Notes under the pieces: model-generated
What the model saw: the letters and a program-made list of their open reading frames with translations, nothing else
Told to the model about the DNA's origin: nothing
Databases searched by the model: none
Shown: in pieces, positions 50,206 to 60,348 of the stretch
How the letters are laid out: every line of letters starts with the position of its first letter
Numbering within the stretch: position 1 is the first letter of the stretch
Position numbers and translations under genes: made by a program
IMG/VR virus record: IMGVR_UViG_3300030419_006105
Location: 1 to 64,000 of that record
Source: a virus
Strand: one strand, 5' to 3'
Length of the DNA stretch: 64,000 bases

Positions 50206-51641
50206 TTAATATTAAATTTAATTCTTCTTCTCATGCTGTTATTGACGGACCTGAGCTTGATATTATACGTGAACATTTTAGCGTAAAAAATGACGCTGTA
50301 CATTTTCAGCGTCGTTACGGAAGATTTGTTCCTCCAAGAACATATGTTATCACTAATCAAGGGAAAGTAGAAATAGGTCTAATAGAAGAAATAATAAAAT
50401 TTTGTTTACAAAAACAGATAAAATTTGAATTACAAAAAGAAATAAAAGAAATACTTTATCCATCTTTATCTAAAAAACATACAACACCATATGATTTAAA
50501 ATTAAAATTAAGAGACTATCAACAAGAAATAATTGAAAAATGTATTAATGCTGGACGTGGTACAGTAGTCTTAGCAACCGCTGGAGGTAAAACTCTTACT
50601 ATGGCTAGTCTTTTAGAATTTTATTACAAAAATTATAGTAAAAATTTTAAATGTTTAATTATTGTTCCTGATTTAGGTCTAGTAAATCAAACAAATGGAG
50701 ATTTTAAAGAATATGGTACATCGTTTACAACATCAAAATGGACAGGTAAAAACGAATTAGATTTATCTTCTAATGTTGTGGTAGCGAATTTAGGTATTTT
50801 ACAAAGTTCAAAACAATCTATAGATTGGATTAAACATATAGATCTTCTTATTATTGACGAAGTACATAAATTAAGAAGAGGAAATAAAGTAAATAAAATT
50901 TTAAAAAACGTAAACACTAATAATCGATTTGGATTCACTGGGACATTACCACCAGATAATTTAGATAAATGGAATATTTTTGGTAAAATAGGTCCTCAGT
51001 TGTTTGAAAAAAAAGCTCATGAGCTAAGAAAGGATAATTATGTAGCACCAGCTAAAGTTCATGTATTAGAATTAAATTATAACACTCCATGTGAGCAAAT
51101 ATATCATGGAAACAATAGTAATGCTTATTATCTACAGGAAAATGAATTTATACGTAGTAGTGAATATAGAAATAATTTAATTGCTAAATTATGCAATAAG
51201 CTTGACAATAACGGATTAATATTAGTCGACTATATTGAACATGGAGAACTTTTGTTAGAAGCTCTCCAAGGAATTTGCAAGTATAAAGATGTATATTTTA
51301 TACAAGGTAGTGTAGATACAGATCAACGTAAAGATATACAAGACTATATGGAGGCACAAAAGAATGTAGTTGTAATTGCTATTTCAAAAATATTTTCTAC
51401 AGGTATTAATATTAAGAATTTACACTACATTATATTTGGTGGTGGTGGAAAAGCTAAAATAAAAATAATACAGAGCATAGGTCGAGGCCTACGCTTGCAT
51501 ATTGATAAAGAAGAGCTTATAATCTTTGATATAGCTGATAACTTACGATATGGTCAACGTCATGTAGAACAAAGATTATCATTATATGACAGTGAACATA
51601 TAGAATATACATTTACACAATTTAATGAAACAAAAAAATAA
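50202..51641 (+). CDS. uvsW: UvsW-like DNA/RNA helicase
   Basis: A 479-residue superfamily 2 helicase. LRDYQQEIIEKCINAGRGTV leads to Walker A ATAGGKT (about 124-130), IIVPDLGLVNQ, then LLIIDEVHKLR (DEVH near 213-216) and GFTGTLPP. Motif VI is IIQSIGRGLRLH near the C-terminus. UvsW unwinds R-loops and branched DNA and shuts off origin-dependent replication in T4. It overlaps both neighbours and is cotranscribed with genes 55, 47 and 46. Confidence 0.93.
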   Translation: MINIKFNSSSHAVIDGPELDIIREHFSVKNDAVHFQRRYGRFVPPRTYVITNQGKVEIGLIEEIIKFCLQKQIKFELQKEIKEILYPSLSKKHTTPYDLKLKLRDYQQEIIEKCINAGRGTVVLATAGGKTLTMASLLEFYYKNYSKNFKCLIIVPDLGLVNQTNGDFKEYGTSFTTSKWTGKNELDLSSNVVVANLGILQSSKQSIDWIKHIDLLIIDEVHKLRRGNKVNKILKNVNTNNRFGFTGTLPPDNLDKWNIFGKIGPQLFEKKAHELRKDNYVAPAKVHVLELNYNTPCEQIYHGNNSNAYYLQENEFIRSSEYRNNLIAKLCNKLDNNGLILVDYIEHGELLLEALQGICKYKDVYFIQGSVDTDQRKDIQDYMEAQKNVVVIAISKIFSTGINIKNLHYIIFGGGGKAKIKIIQSIGRGLRLHIDKEELIIFDIADNLRYGQRHVEQRLSLYDSEHIEYTFTQFNETKK

Positions 51642-52065
51642 AAAGAAAAACAAAAAGACTTATTATGTTAGTCCAAAAGAGTTTTTACAACTATTAAAAA
51701 ATTATTATGAAACAGATGATTTAGTAGATGAACTAGCAGAAGCTACATATAAAATTGCTGTTGGTTTAAGTTATTCACCTAATTTCATAAATTATAGCTA
51801 CAAAGATGAAATGATTGGTGATGCTATAGTAAAAATGATAGCAGCTGTTAAAAATAAAAAATTTAATCTTGAATCTACATCGAATCCGTTTTCTTATTTT
51901 ACTACAATTGCATATCACGCTTTTATTAATAGAATAAAAAAAGAAAAAAAGTATAGAGAAACTATTAATTCTTACCAAGAGCAATTATATAGCGATTTAG
52001 ATATAACCGATAGTACTCCAAGTAAAGCTCCTCAAAAGGATTACGATAAAGAATTATACACATAA
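51625..52065 (+). CDS. gp55: Late-transcription sigma factor gp55
   Basis: A 146-residue protein matching T4 gp55, the small sigma that directs host RNA polymerase to TATAAATA late promoters. EMIGDAIVKMIAAVKNKKFN with the following NPFSYFTTIAYHAFINRI is the diagnostic region-2 pattern near residues 67-112. A lysine-rich N-terminus precedes it. It overlaps uvsW by 17 bases and gene 47 by one. Its presence explains the NATAAATA motifs before the structural genes and the packaged enzymes. Confidence 0.93.
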   Translation: MKQKNKKKNKKTYYVSPKEFLQLLKNYYETDDLVDELAEATYKIAVGLSYSPNFINYSYKDEMIGDAIVKMIAAVKNKKFNLESTSNPFSYFTTIAYHAFINRIKKEKKYRETINSYQEQLYSDLDITDSTPSKAPQKDYDKELYT

Positions 52066-53111
52066 TGTCATCTGACATCCATAAAATTGGTTTTTTTACT
52101 GATTTACATTTAGGCCAGCATCAAAATAGTGAAAAATGGCATGATGTAGCGTATAAATGGGCAAAATGGTATACTAAAGAGCTAAAAAGTAAAAAAATCA
52201 GTAAAATAATTTTTGGAGGGGATTTATTTCATTATAGAGACGAAATAAATGTTAAAACTTTATTTTTTGCAAATAAATTATTAGATTTATTTAATGATTT
52301 TGAAATATTAATGATTCCAGGTAATCATGATGCATATTATAAAGATAATTCAACAGTTCATTCATTATCAATTTTAAGTAATAGACACAATATAACTATT
52401 TTTGATAAACCTCATGTCGAAAATATATGTGGAAAACAAGTAGGATTTTGCCCATGGGGTACAGAGCCAAAAGATATACCCGAGAATTGCGATTTAATAG
52501 TCGGTCATTTTGAGTTACAAAACTTTAGCTTTAATTCTTTTAAGGTTTGTGAATCTGGAATGACATCAGATGATGTTTTAGCTAGATCTAACCTAATATT
52601 TTCAGGTCATTTTCATAAAAGACAGCATCGAAAGTATGATAACGGAGAAATTATATTTGCTGGTAATCCATTTGAAATGGACTTTAATGATATTAATGAT
52701 CAAAAGGGTTATTATATATTAGATTTTAAATCTGACGATATAAAATATAAATTTTATAAAAATGAAGTTTCTCCAGTTCATATAAAGGTAACATTATCAA
52801 ATTTAGAAAAACTTAAAGAAATAGCATCTAAAAAAGGGTGGTCAAACTTAGCAGTAAAGATTGTAATTGATAAAGATATAAAATCTAATTTATTAGATAA
52901 AATTATCTCATCGATAAATTTTGAAGCTCCTTTTTCATTGACTACTGATTATTTAAATCAATTTAGTATAGGAGATAAATTAAACATAACTAATGAGTTC
53001 GGTGACTTGAATGTCAAACAATGTATTATAGAATACATAGAGTCTTTAGATATTGACAACAAAACAGAAGTAATAAGACGAACTGTACAGTTATATAATA
53101 ATTTTTCATGA
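52065..53111 (+). CDS. gp47: Recombination endonuclease subunit gp47 (Mre11/SbcD-like)
   Basis: A 348-residue metallophosphoesterase that works with gp46 to resect DNA ends for recombination-dependent replication. FFTDLHLGQHQ (10-20), IIFGGDLFHYRDE near 46, MIPGNHDAYY near 82 and FSGHFHKRQH near 180 are the metal-binding motifs. It overlaps the start of gene 46 by four bases and the end of gene 55 by one. Confidence 0.96.
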   Translation: MSSDIHKIGFFTDLHLGQHQNSEKWHDVAYKWAKWYTKELKSKKISKIIFGGDLFHYRDEINVKTLFFANKLLDLFNDFEILMIPGNHDAYYKDNSTVHSLSILSNRHNITIFDKPHVENICGKQVGFCPWGTEPKDIPENCDLIVGHFELQNFSFNSFKVCESGMTSDDVLARSNLIFSGHFHKRQHRKYDNGEIIFAGNPFEMDFNDINDQKGYYILDFKSDDIKYKFYKNEVSPVHIKVTLSNLEKLKEIASKKGWSNLAVKIVIDKDIKSNLLDKIISSINFEAPFSLTTDYLNQFSIGDKLNITNEFGDLNVKQCIIEYIESLDIDNKTEVIRRTVQLYNNFS

Positions 53112-54934
53112 AGTATGTAGATTTTAACTCGGTGAAAATCCGTAATTTTCTTTCTATTGGATCAAAGCCGGTGGAAATTGACTTTAGATACGGTTTAAAC
53201 ATTATTACTGGTGTTAATAAGGATAAAGAAGATAGAAGAAACGGGGTTGGTAAGTCGACAGTAGCTGATGCCATACATTTTGCTATTTTTGGAGAGACTA
53301 TTCGTGAACTATCAAAAGATTTTATTGTAAATTCTATTAATAAGAAAAATACATACGTAGAATTAAATTTTTCTATAAATGAAAATAATAAAATACAAAA
53401 CTACAAAATAGTTCGCAAACTTAAACCTACAAAATGTTATCTATATGTTAATGATGTAGATTTAACAGAGAGTACTATACCTAACACAAATAAAAAGATA
53501 AAAAATCTATTAAATAGCTCTCCTGAGGTATTTCAAAACTGTGTTATTATGTCTCTTAATACAACCTTACCATTTATGGCACAGCGTAAGGTAGAAAAGA
53601 GAAAATTTATAGAAGGTATACTTAATTTAGAAATATTTTCTGAAATGTTACTATCAGCTCGTGCTGAATACAACGAAGTACAAAAAAAGTACGAACATAT
53701 TACTAAGGATTATGATCACGCAAATAATATATGTAAATTATTAAATGATCAAAAGGAAAATATAGTTAAGACTGTAAAAGAGCAAAGAAAGAAAATATTA
53801 TCTCGCATTGATATTATTAACACAGAAATAGAAGAGAATAAATCTAAAATACAAAATATTAATAAAGAATTATTTGAAAAAAGTAAAAGTAAATTTAAAG
53901 TTATAACTGAGAAAATTACTGACATATCAACCCAACTTTCTAATGTAAAAACTAAAATTACAAGACATGAAACTGAAATAGATTTTCATACTAAAAAGCT
54001 TGATGCTATTGGTACATCAAAAGATGTATGTCCTACATGTTTACATCAAATTACAAGTAATGATAGAGATCATATTAAAAATGAAAAAAATATTATAGAG
54101 AAAGATATTAAAAACTGTAAAGAGGATATAGAAAGTTTAAATAAACAAATTACTAATATAAGAGAATTAAAACAAAATAATTTAAACGCACAAAAACAAA
54201 TTAATGAATATATTTCTAATATTAAAGCTGTAAACAATAATAATAAATTAGCAAAAACATATATTGTAAATTTAAATAAAGACTTAGAAAAAAATAATAA
54301 AGAACTTAAAGAATTACAAGATAGAGAGACAAGTTTAGAGATAAAAGAACTAGATAATAAAATTAATATTAATCTTAAAGAAGTACAACAATTAGAAAAA
54401 GATTCTACTAGTATTCACAATGACTTATCTATGTTAGAAGTTGTAAAATATATTTTATCAGAAGAGGGAGTTAAGTCATTTATTGTTAAAAAGATATTAG
54501 ATGTTCTTAATAACAGATTATTGTACTATTTACAGAAAATGGATGCAAATTGTGTTTGTAGATTTAACGAATACTTTGAAGAAGAAATTGTAAACGAAAA
54601 AGGAGAGAGTTGTTCTTACTTTAATTTTTCTGGTGCTGAAAGAAAGAATATTGACTTAGCTATATTATTTACATTTATGGATATTAGAAGACTTCAAGGA
54701 GACATTGCATATAATTTAGTTATGTTTGATGAATTGCTTGATAGTTCTTTAGATGAAAAAGGTGTTGAATTAGTTCTTAATATAATAAAAGAAAGAGTAG
54801 AGACATATAATGAGAGTATTTATATTATTTCTCATAGAAAGGAATCAGTAAAAGCTGCCACTGGTGATGTAGTAGTACTAGAAAAGAAAAACGGTATAAC
54901 TACAAGAGTTGACTTTACTAATAAATCTGAATAA
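53108..54934 (+). CDS. gp46: Recombination endonuclease subunit gp46 (Rad50/SbcC-like)
   Basis: A 608-residue SMC-like ATPase. Walker A is NGVGKST (about 46-52). Long coiled-coil arms flank a zinc-hook motif CPTCL near residue 308, a signature FSGAERKNIDLAI lies near 514, and Walker B is LVMFDELLDSSLD near 536-548. It forms the gp46/gp47 complex. It is last in this operon, nine bases before the next gene. Confidence 0.96.
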   Translation: MKYVDFNSVKIRNFLSIGSKPVEIDFRYGLNIITGVNKDKEDRRNGVGKSTVADAIHFAIFGETIRELSKDFIVNSINKKNTYVELNFSINENNKIQNYKIVRKLKPTKCYLYVNDVDLTESTIPNTNKKIKNLLNSSPEVFQNCVIMSLNTTLPFMAQRKVEKRKFIEGILNLEIFSEMLLSARAEYNEVQKKYEHITKDYDHANNICKLLNDQKENIVKTVKEQRKKILSRIDIINTEIEENKSKIQNINKELFEKSKSKFKVITEKITDISTQLSNVKTKITRHETEIDFHTKKLDAIGTSKDVCPTCLHQITSNDRDHIKNEKNIIEKDIKNCKEDIESLNKQITNIRELKQNNLNAQKQINEYISNIKAVNNNNKLAKTYIVNLNKDLEKNNKELKELQDRETSLEIKELDNKININLKEVQQLEKDSTSIHNDLSMLEVVKYILSEEGVKSFIVKKILDVLNNRLLYYLQKMDANCVCRFNEYFEEEIVNEKGESCSYFNFSGAERKNIDLAILFTFMDIRRLQGDIAYNLVMFDELLDSSLDEKGVELVLNIIKERVETYNESIYIISHRKESVKAATGDVVVLEKKNGITTRVDFTNKSE

Positions 54935-54943
54935 ATCTATATA

Positions 54944-56191
54944 ATGCTTACCCCTTTTCGACAAGCTCATGTACCATTTAGCAACGTTACTCCTAACAAT
55001 CCGTTAATGGCAGGAGTAGTTCAACCACAAGCATTAGGTCACCGACCACAAAAAAAAATTACTGCTGATGCTCACACACATTCTGCCCCAGATTTACCTC
55101 GAGGTATAAACTTTTATGCTGACTATTCAGGTTGTGGTCATTGGAGAATGATATGGCCAGAATTATTACTCAACTGTTACGGTAAAGCTAACGTACAAGG
55201 TGGTACAGTAATGATTGGTGATAAAAATTTTTATAAAGATATAAAGACCATACGTATACAGAGACAGGCGACTAATTCTCAATTAAGTTATATTAAATGG
55301 CTTAAAACTATACAAGCAGAAATGAAATTTAAAATCGTTTATGAAATTGACGATTTAATTTTTAGTGAAGATATACCGCAGTATAATAAATTTAGATTTG
55401 CATTTGAAGACTCAAGCATTAGAAAAACTAGCATGGAAATCATGCAGATTTGTGACGAAATTACAGTTACAAATCAATTCATGAAAGATTACTATATAGA
55501 AAAAACCGGGAACAAAAATGTAACTGTTATTCCTAATTTTATTCCAAGATTTTGGATGGATAGATATTTTGACTCTAATAGTATAAGAGAAAATTATCAA
55601 AAATTTAAAGGTAAGCCTCGTGTTGTATATTGTGGTAGTGGAGCTCATTTTGACGTTGAAAATAAAATTGGACAAAAGGATGATTTTTTTCATGTTAATG
55701 ATATTATTCGTCAAACCGTAAATGATTTTCAATGGGTTTTTGTAGGTGGTTTTCCTTTAACTTTACGAGATTTAATACAGCAAAAAAAGATTGAATACCA
55801 TGAATGGTCTAATTTAGTCGATTATCCTGCTTATATTAGTAAGCTAAAACCAACAGTTTTTTACGCTCCACTGGAAGATAGTAATTTTAATAGAGCTAAA
55901 AGTGATTTAAAATTTATTGAAGCTTGTGCATTTGGTATTCCAAGTATTTGTCAGGATTTATGTACATATGAAACTGCATTTCATAAGTTTAAGACTGGAG
56001 ATGATTTAATTAATAAAATTAAATTAATTACCGGAGATACAAAAAAATATTATAAAGAAGTTAAAAGAGCTAGAGATTATATGAATAAAAGATGGATGGA
56101 AGATAATATTGACCATTACACTGAACTTTATTCCCTTCCATATGCAGATCCAAACCGAAAATTACTCAATCTCCAAAACGGAATTAGTTGA
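54944..56191 (+). CDS. GT-B (GT4-like) glycosyltransferase inside the replication core
   Basis: A 415-residue protein. About 45 N-terminal polar, Pro/Gln-rich residues precede a GT-B pattern: YADYSGCGHWRMIWPELLL, KIVYEIDDLIFSEDIP (about 127-142), VTVIPNFIPRFWMD and a C-terminal KSDLKFIEACAFGIPSICQD with the donor-side acidic residues. Relatives are common in marine T4-like phages. It lies between gene 46 and gene 43, far from the glycan island. A late-like AATAAATC lies just upstream of its ATG. Transfer to a phage glycan, a virion protein or a modified base is possible. Confidence 0.75.
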   Translation: MLTPFRQAHVPFSNVTPNNPLMAGVVQPQALGHRPQKKITADAHTHSAPDLPRGINFYADYSGCGHWRMIWPELLLNCYGKANVQGGTVMIGDKNFYKDIKTIRIQRQATNSQLSYIKWLKTIQAEMKFKIVYEIDDLIFSEDIPQYNKFRFAFEDSSIRKTSMEIMQICDEITVTNQFMKDYYIEKTGNKNVTVIPNFIPRFWMDRYFDSNSIRENYQKFKGKPRVVYCGSGAHFDVENKIGQKDDFFHVNDIIRQTVNDFQWVFVGGFPLTLRDLIQQKKIEYHEWSNLVDYPAYISKLKPTVFYAPLEDSNFNRAKSDLKFIEACAFGIPSICQDLCTYETAFHKFKTGDDLINKIKLITGDTKKYYKEVKRARDYMNKRWMEDNIDHYTELYSLPYADPNRKLLNLQNGIS

Positions 56192-56216
56192 TTTATTTTT
56201 AAATTTTTCGTATACT
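56188..56216 (+). promoter_or_regulatory. Early promoter of gene 43
   Basis: TTGATT (56188-56193), a 17-base spacer, TATACT (56211-56216), then seven bases to GTG 56224. The -35 box overlaps the last bases of the upstream glycosyltransferase gene. Placement supports the GTG start. Confidence 0.65.
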
Positions 56217-56223
56217 TAATAAA

Positions 56224-58881
56224 GTGTATAGAAATTTAGCCTACATACCTAATCAACGAGTCATGAGACTCTACACATGGGATGAGGATGGAGTACGAAT
56301 AGAAACTGATTGTCCATATCAACCATATTTTTATTATGAAACAAACTCAAATAGATATGACGGAGTGTCGTTATATGGTACTAAATTAAGAAAAGTCTTC
56401 GCTAATAGTAATTTAGATCGCCGTAAAAAAATTGAAGATTTAAATGATCATAAAATTTATGAAAACATTACCCCGTATCAGCAATTTTTAGTAGATAGGT
56501 TTTGGGAAGTAAATGAAACTGACGATTTTAGTAAATTTCCTTTAAAGGTTTGGTTTTTTGATATTGAGACATATTCCCCTGACGAGTTTCCGAAACCAGA
56601 AGAAGCTAGTCATATGATAAATGTTATCACCATATATGACACTGTAAAGAAAACATATTATACATGGGGAATTAATCCATATACTCCGAAGACAGATGAT
56701 GTAGTTTATTTTCATTGCAACAATGAAGTCGATTTGTTGCAACGATTTTTAGATTTTTATTGTGAAGATAGACCAGATATATTATCCGGGTGGAATAGTG
56801 AAATATTTGATGTTCCGTATGTAATAAATCGAGTTAGAAATCTCTTAGGAGAAGATGCAACAAGACTGTTTTCACCAGTTCATGACGAAATAATGAAACC
56901 AATTTACCAGAGAGTGTACAAAGGTAATTTTGGTAAAACTACTACAAAATACGTTGTAGAAGGTATATCTATGCTTGATTATCTTGACGTGTATAAAACC
57001 TTCAGCATGGGTATGAGAGACAGTTATAAGCTAGATAACATAGCCCATATAGAACTAGGAGAGAACAAGGTAGATATAGGAGAAACTAACCTCGCATCCC
57101 TATCTATACAAGATTGGGACAAATTTGTTGATTATAATATTCATGACGTAAGACTACTAGTACGATTGGAAGCAAAGCTAATGTATATGGATTTAGCTAG
57201 AATGTTATCATATATTGGATTAACACCGTTTAACGCTGCTTTAGGTACAATTAGTACTGTTAATGGTAGGGCTATAGTTGAAGCCCGAAAGCAAGATCCT
57301 CCAAGGGTTATACCAACTTTTATAAAAGGAGACGATAGAACCGAAAAATATGAAGGTGCATATGTCGGTGAACCAAAACGTGGTTTTCAAGATAATATTA
57401 TCTCTTTTGATGCTAATTCTCTATACCCTAGTGTGATGGTAACTTTAAATTTAAGCCCAGAAACGAAAGTAGGAAGCATTGTTGGAACAGATAATGACAA
57501 GGTTTATGTAAAGACTGTAAATAACAAGGATATTGAAATGTCTTATAGTGATTTCAATAAATGGTGTACAAAAAATGAAATTGTAATTACTCGCGCAAAA
57601 AAATTATTCTCACAAAAAACCAAAGGAATCTTTCCTAGAATTACAGATCATTTTTATGCAATACGTTCTGGTAAAAAACAAGAATGGAACGAAGCTCGTG
57701 AAGAATTACATCAATTATCTGTGAAAATAGAGAACGAAACAGATGAGAAAAAATTAGACATCTTAAGAGAAAAATCAAAAGCTACACAGTTTAAGATTGA
57801 CCAACTTTGGATTTGGCAATTTACACTAAAAATTCTTATTAACCGAATTTATGGTTATTTTGGTAATAAAATATCACAAATGGGTGATGGTGATATTGCA
57901 AGATCAATTACTTTAACTGGCAGAGATGTAATTAAACAAAGTAATATTATTCTAAGAAATTATATTAAAAAGGTAACTGATTTAACTGACAAAGACTTAG
58001 ATAAAAATGATCCAATTATTTATAATGACACAGATAGTTCATATTGTACAATTACACCTATTTTGAATCATATGGGTATACCCTTACATATTGATAATAA
58101 AATTGATGATAGAGTATATAAAATAGTACAAGATATAGAAGATGATTTAAATGTTAATATTGAAAAATGGGCCAGGGAAACTCTATTAACTAAAGACCCA
58201 CGGTTTGTATTTAAACGAGAGTCTATTTGTGATAAAGGAATATTTTTACAGAAAAAAAGATATGTACTTCATAAATTAGATGACGAAGGAGTTGTATGTA
58301 ATAAATTCAAATATACAGGTGTTGAAGTAGTGAGAACTACAATGCCTAATGCAATAAAACCATATGTGAAGAAAATTATTGAGCATATGATTATGACTAA
58401 AAACCAAAATAGTACTAATGAATTATTTGAAGAAACATATGAAATTTTTAAGTCTCTTCCTATTAGGGATATTGCATTTGTAATGGGTGTTAAAGAGTAT
58501 GAGAAATATAGTATATATGCTAAAAACTGGGAAGTTAAAAAGGGAACACCTATACATGTTAAATCATCTATATACTATAACAAACTATTAGAGCATTATG
58601 GTATATCTCAAAAATACGAAGCTATTGGTTCAGGAGACAAAATACGATACTTTTATACAGTAACTCCAAATAAATTTGGTTTAAACTCTCTTGGATTTAA
58701 ATATGATTTTCCAGAGGAGTTTGAACAAGACTTTAAAATAGACTATGAAAAGATGTTTGATAAGATTGTTTATAGTGTTATTGATAGATTTTATGAAAAT
58801 GTAAATTGGAAATCTTTTAAACCCGGTCAAGCAGTAAACATGGACCTATTTGATTTCTTTAAAACAGAAGTTGCAAATTAA
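56224..58881 (+). CDS. gp43: DNA polymerase gp43, family B
   Basis: An 885-residue replicative polymerase with 3'-5' exonuclease. Exo I is VWFFDIETYS (about 109-118), Exo II GWNSEIFDVPY near 190, and Exo III around the YNIHDV segment near 305. Polymerase motif A is SFDANSLYPSVM (about 394-405), motif B INRIYGYFGN near 539 and motif C IYNDTDSSY near 600, with both catalytic Asp residues. GTG is the start codon. It is intact: no intron, split or homing gene interrupts it, unlike some T4-like phages. Confidence 0.98.
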   Translation: MYRNLAYIPNQRVMRLYTWDEDGVRIETDCPYQPYFYYETNSNRYDGVSLYGTKLRKVFANSNLDRRKKIEDLNDHKIYENITPYQQFLVDRFWEVNETDDFSKFPLKVWFFDIETYSPDEFPKPEEASHMINVITIYDTVKKTYYTWGINPYTPKTDDVVYFHCNNEVDLLQRFLDFYCEDRPDILSGWNSEIFDVPYVINRVRNLLGEDATRLFSPVHDEIMKPIYQRVYKGNFGKTTTKYVVEGISMLDYLDVYKTFSMGMRDSYKLDNIAHIELGENKVDIGETNLASLSIQDWDKFVDYNIHDVRLLVRLEAKLMYMDLARMLSYIGLTPFNAALGTISTVNGRAIVEARKQDPPRVIPTFIKGDDRTEKYEGAYVGEPKRGFQDNIISFDANSLYPSVMVTLNLSPETKVGSIVGTDNDKVYVKTVNNKDIEMSYSDFNKWCTKNEIVITRAKKLFSQKTKGIFPRITDHFYAIRSGKKQEWNEAREELHQLSVKIENETDEKKLDILREKSKATQFKIDQLWIWQFTLKILINRIYGYFGNKISQMGDGDIARSITLTGRDVIKQSNIILRNYIKKVTDLTDKDLDKNDPIIYNDTDSSYCTITPILNHMGIPLHIDNKIDDRVYKIVQDIEDDLNVNIEKWARETLLTKDPRFVFKRESICDKGIFLQKKRYVLHKLDDEGVVCNKFKYTGVEVVRTTMPNAIKPYVKKIIEHMIMTKNQNSTNELFEETYEIFKSLPIRDIAFVMGVKEYEKYSIYAKNWEVKKGTPIHVKSSIYYNKLLEHYGISQKYEAIGSGDKIRYFYTVTPNKFGLNSLGFKYDFPEEFEQDFKIDYEKMFDKIVYSVIDRFYENVNWKSFKPGQAVNMDLFDFFKTEVAN

Positions 58882-58898
58882 TTTTCACAGCGTATAAT
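58871..58898 (+). promoter_or_regulatory. Early promoter of the uvsX-queC-41 operon
   Basis: TTGCAA (58871-58876, inside the gene 43 end), 16-base spacer, TATAAT (58893-58898), six bases to the ATG at 58905. It would drive replication genes and queC together. Confidence 0.8.
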
Positions 58899-58904
58899 AC
58901 TTAC

Positions 58905-59258
58905 ATGGACATTATCACATACATTGATAGTATAGGTAGAACTTGCTTTGGAGAGTTAGAAGAACGAACAGACGAGTTCATTAAAGTAAAGGCACCAGCC
59001 ATGATTATGGTAACTCCTAACGATGCCGCAAATATGAAGGTTGATGTTATGCCACTATTTTTTACAGAATTTTCTAATGGTGTACAACCCATTTTTATTT
59101 ATAAAAATTCACAATTTGTAGAAGTTACTATAGATATTTCTGAAAAGATTTTACAGCATTATCATGCTAAAATTAATACGAATGGTGAACCGAATCCTGA
59201 ACCAGTTGCTGAAGCTTTAGAGGAAGAAGTACCTGAGGTAACACTATTTGAAGATTAA
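58905..59258 (+). CDS. Conserved-type small protein between genes 43 and uvsX
   Basis: A 117-residue protein with a beta-rich first half (MDIITYIDSIGRTCFGELEE, VKAPAMIMVTP) that feels like an Sm/OB-type barrel, and an acidic C-terminal tail ending EVTLFED. Acidic tails of this kind occur on replication accessory proteins that bind helicases or clamps. It is first in the operon that continues with uvsX and gene 41. Position suggests a replication accessory; function unknown. Confidence 0.72.
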   Translation: MDIITYIDSIGRTCFGELEERTDEFIKVKAPAMIMVTPNDAANMKVDVMPLFFTEFSNGVQPIFIYKNSQFVEVTIDISEKILQHYHAKINTNGEPNPEPVAEALEEEVPEVTLFED

Positions 59259-59259
59259 T

Positions 59260-60348
59260 ATGGCTTCTCTCGCTGATAAAGCGTTCGCTAAATTACAAAA
59301 ATTAAATCAGAACGCAACTACATTAGAAAATAATACTCTAAGTAATGTAACCGAATGGATTGATACTGGATGTTTAGTACTTAATTCAATAGTATCAGGT
59401 TCGATTTATGGTGGTGTACCTAAGGGTAGAATTACCATTTTTGCTGGAGATTCTGGTTGCGGTAAAACATTTATTTTAAATAAAATATTAGCGAACGCTC
59501 AGCAAAAGGGAATGATTCCAATCATATTTGATACGGAGGTTGCTGTAGAAAATGAAGGTGCAGAAAATGTTGGATTAGATACATCAAACGTAAAGTACGT
59601 ACCAGTTGATACAGTAGAAAATTGTCGTAATCAAATTATGACCTTTTTAGATGAAGTTGAAAAAGAACCAGAACTACATGGTAAGTTTATTATTTCAATT
59701 GACTCTTTAGGTAATTTAGCGTCATCAAAAGAAATTCATGATGCTGAATCTAATAAAGGCGCCATGGATATGGGGCTAAGAGCTAAACAGCTTAAATCCA
59801 TGATGCGTATGGTTACGTTTAAAGCAGCTGTTACTGGTACAACTGTAATTTGTAGTAATCATACTTATGCTGATCCTGGTGCACTCCATCCTACCTTAGT
59901 TAAGTCCCAGGCTGGTGGCTCTGGTCCCATATACATGGCGTCTATATTAGTACAAATGGCAGCGAAAAAAGAACGAACTGATACAGGTAATGATAGTGAT
60001 GAAGCTTTAACCGAGAGTAGAAATTACTCTGGTGTTACTCTTCGTATGTTAACAGTAAAAAATAGATTTATACCTGCATTCCTTCAAGGTGAAGCATACT
60101 TAAACTTTAAAACTGGTTTAGAAAAATACTCAGGTCTAAAAGACGTTGCTGTAGCTCACGGCATTATTCAGCAAAACGGTTCTACATATAGTATGGGAGA
60201 TAAAAAATTAGGTTATTATAAAAATTGGCGCAACGATGATGAGACGTGGAATAATATATTACCTAAGTTAGAATCTTCTATAAGTGAGAAGTACCGATAT
60301 GGTAAATCACTTAATGAAGTAGCTATATTAGAACAAGACGATGAGTAA
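59260..60348 (+). CDS. uvsX: UvsX, RecA-like recombinase
   Basis: A 362-residue recombinase. Walker A is FAGDSGCGKT (about 62-71), FDTEVAVENEGAE lies near 90, Walker B is IISIDSLGNLAS (about 143-154), and SNHTYADPGALHPT with a SQAGGSGPIYMAS L2 region follows, as in T4 UvsX. The start is the ATG at 59260, two bases after the previous stop; an ATG four codons upstream would overlap the preceding gene. UvsX drives strand exchange with gp46/47 and UvsW, all encoded here. Confidence 0.95.
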   Translation: MASLADKAFAKLQKLNQNATTLENNTLSNVTEWIDTGCLVLNSIVSGSIYGGVPKGRITIFAGDSGCGKTFILNKILANAQQKGMIPIIFDTEVAVENEGAENVGLDTSNVKYVPVDTVENCRNQIMTFLDEVEKEPELHGKFIISIDSLGNLASSKEIHDAESNKGAMDMGLRAKQLKSMMRMVTFKAAVTGTTVICSNHTYADPGALHPTLVKSQAGGSGPIYMASILVQMAAKKERTDTGNDSDEALTESRNYSGVTLRMLTVKNRFIPAFLQGEAYLNFKTGLEKYSGLKDVAVAHGIIQQNGSTYSMGDKKLGYYKNWRNDDETWNNILPKLESSISEKYRYGKSLNEVAILEQDDE

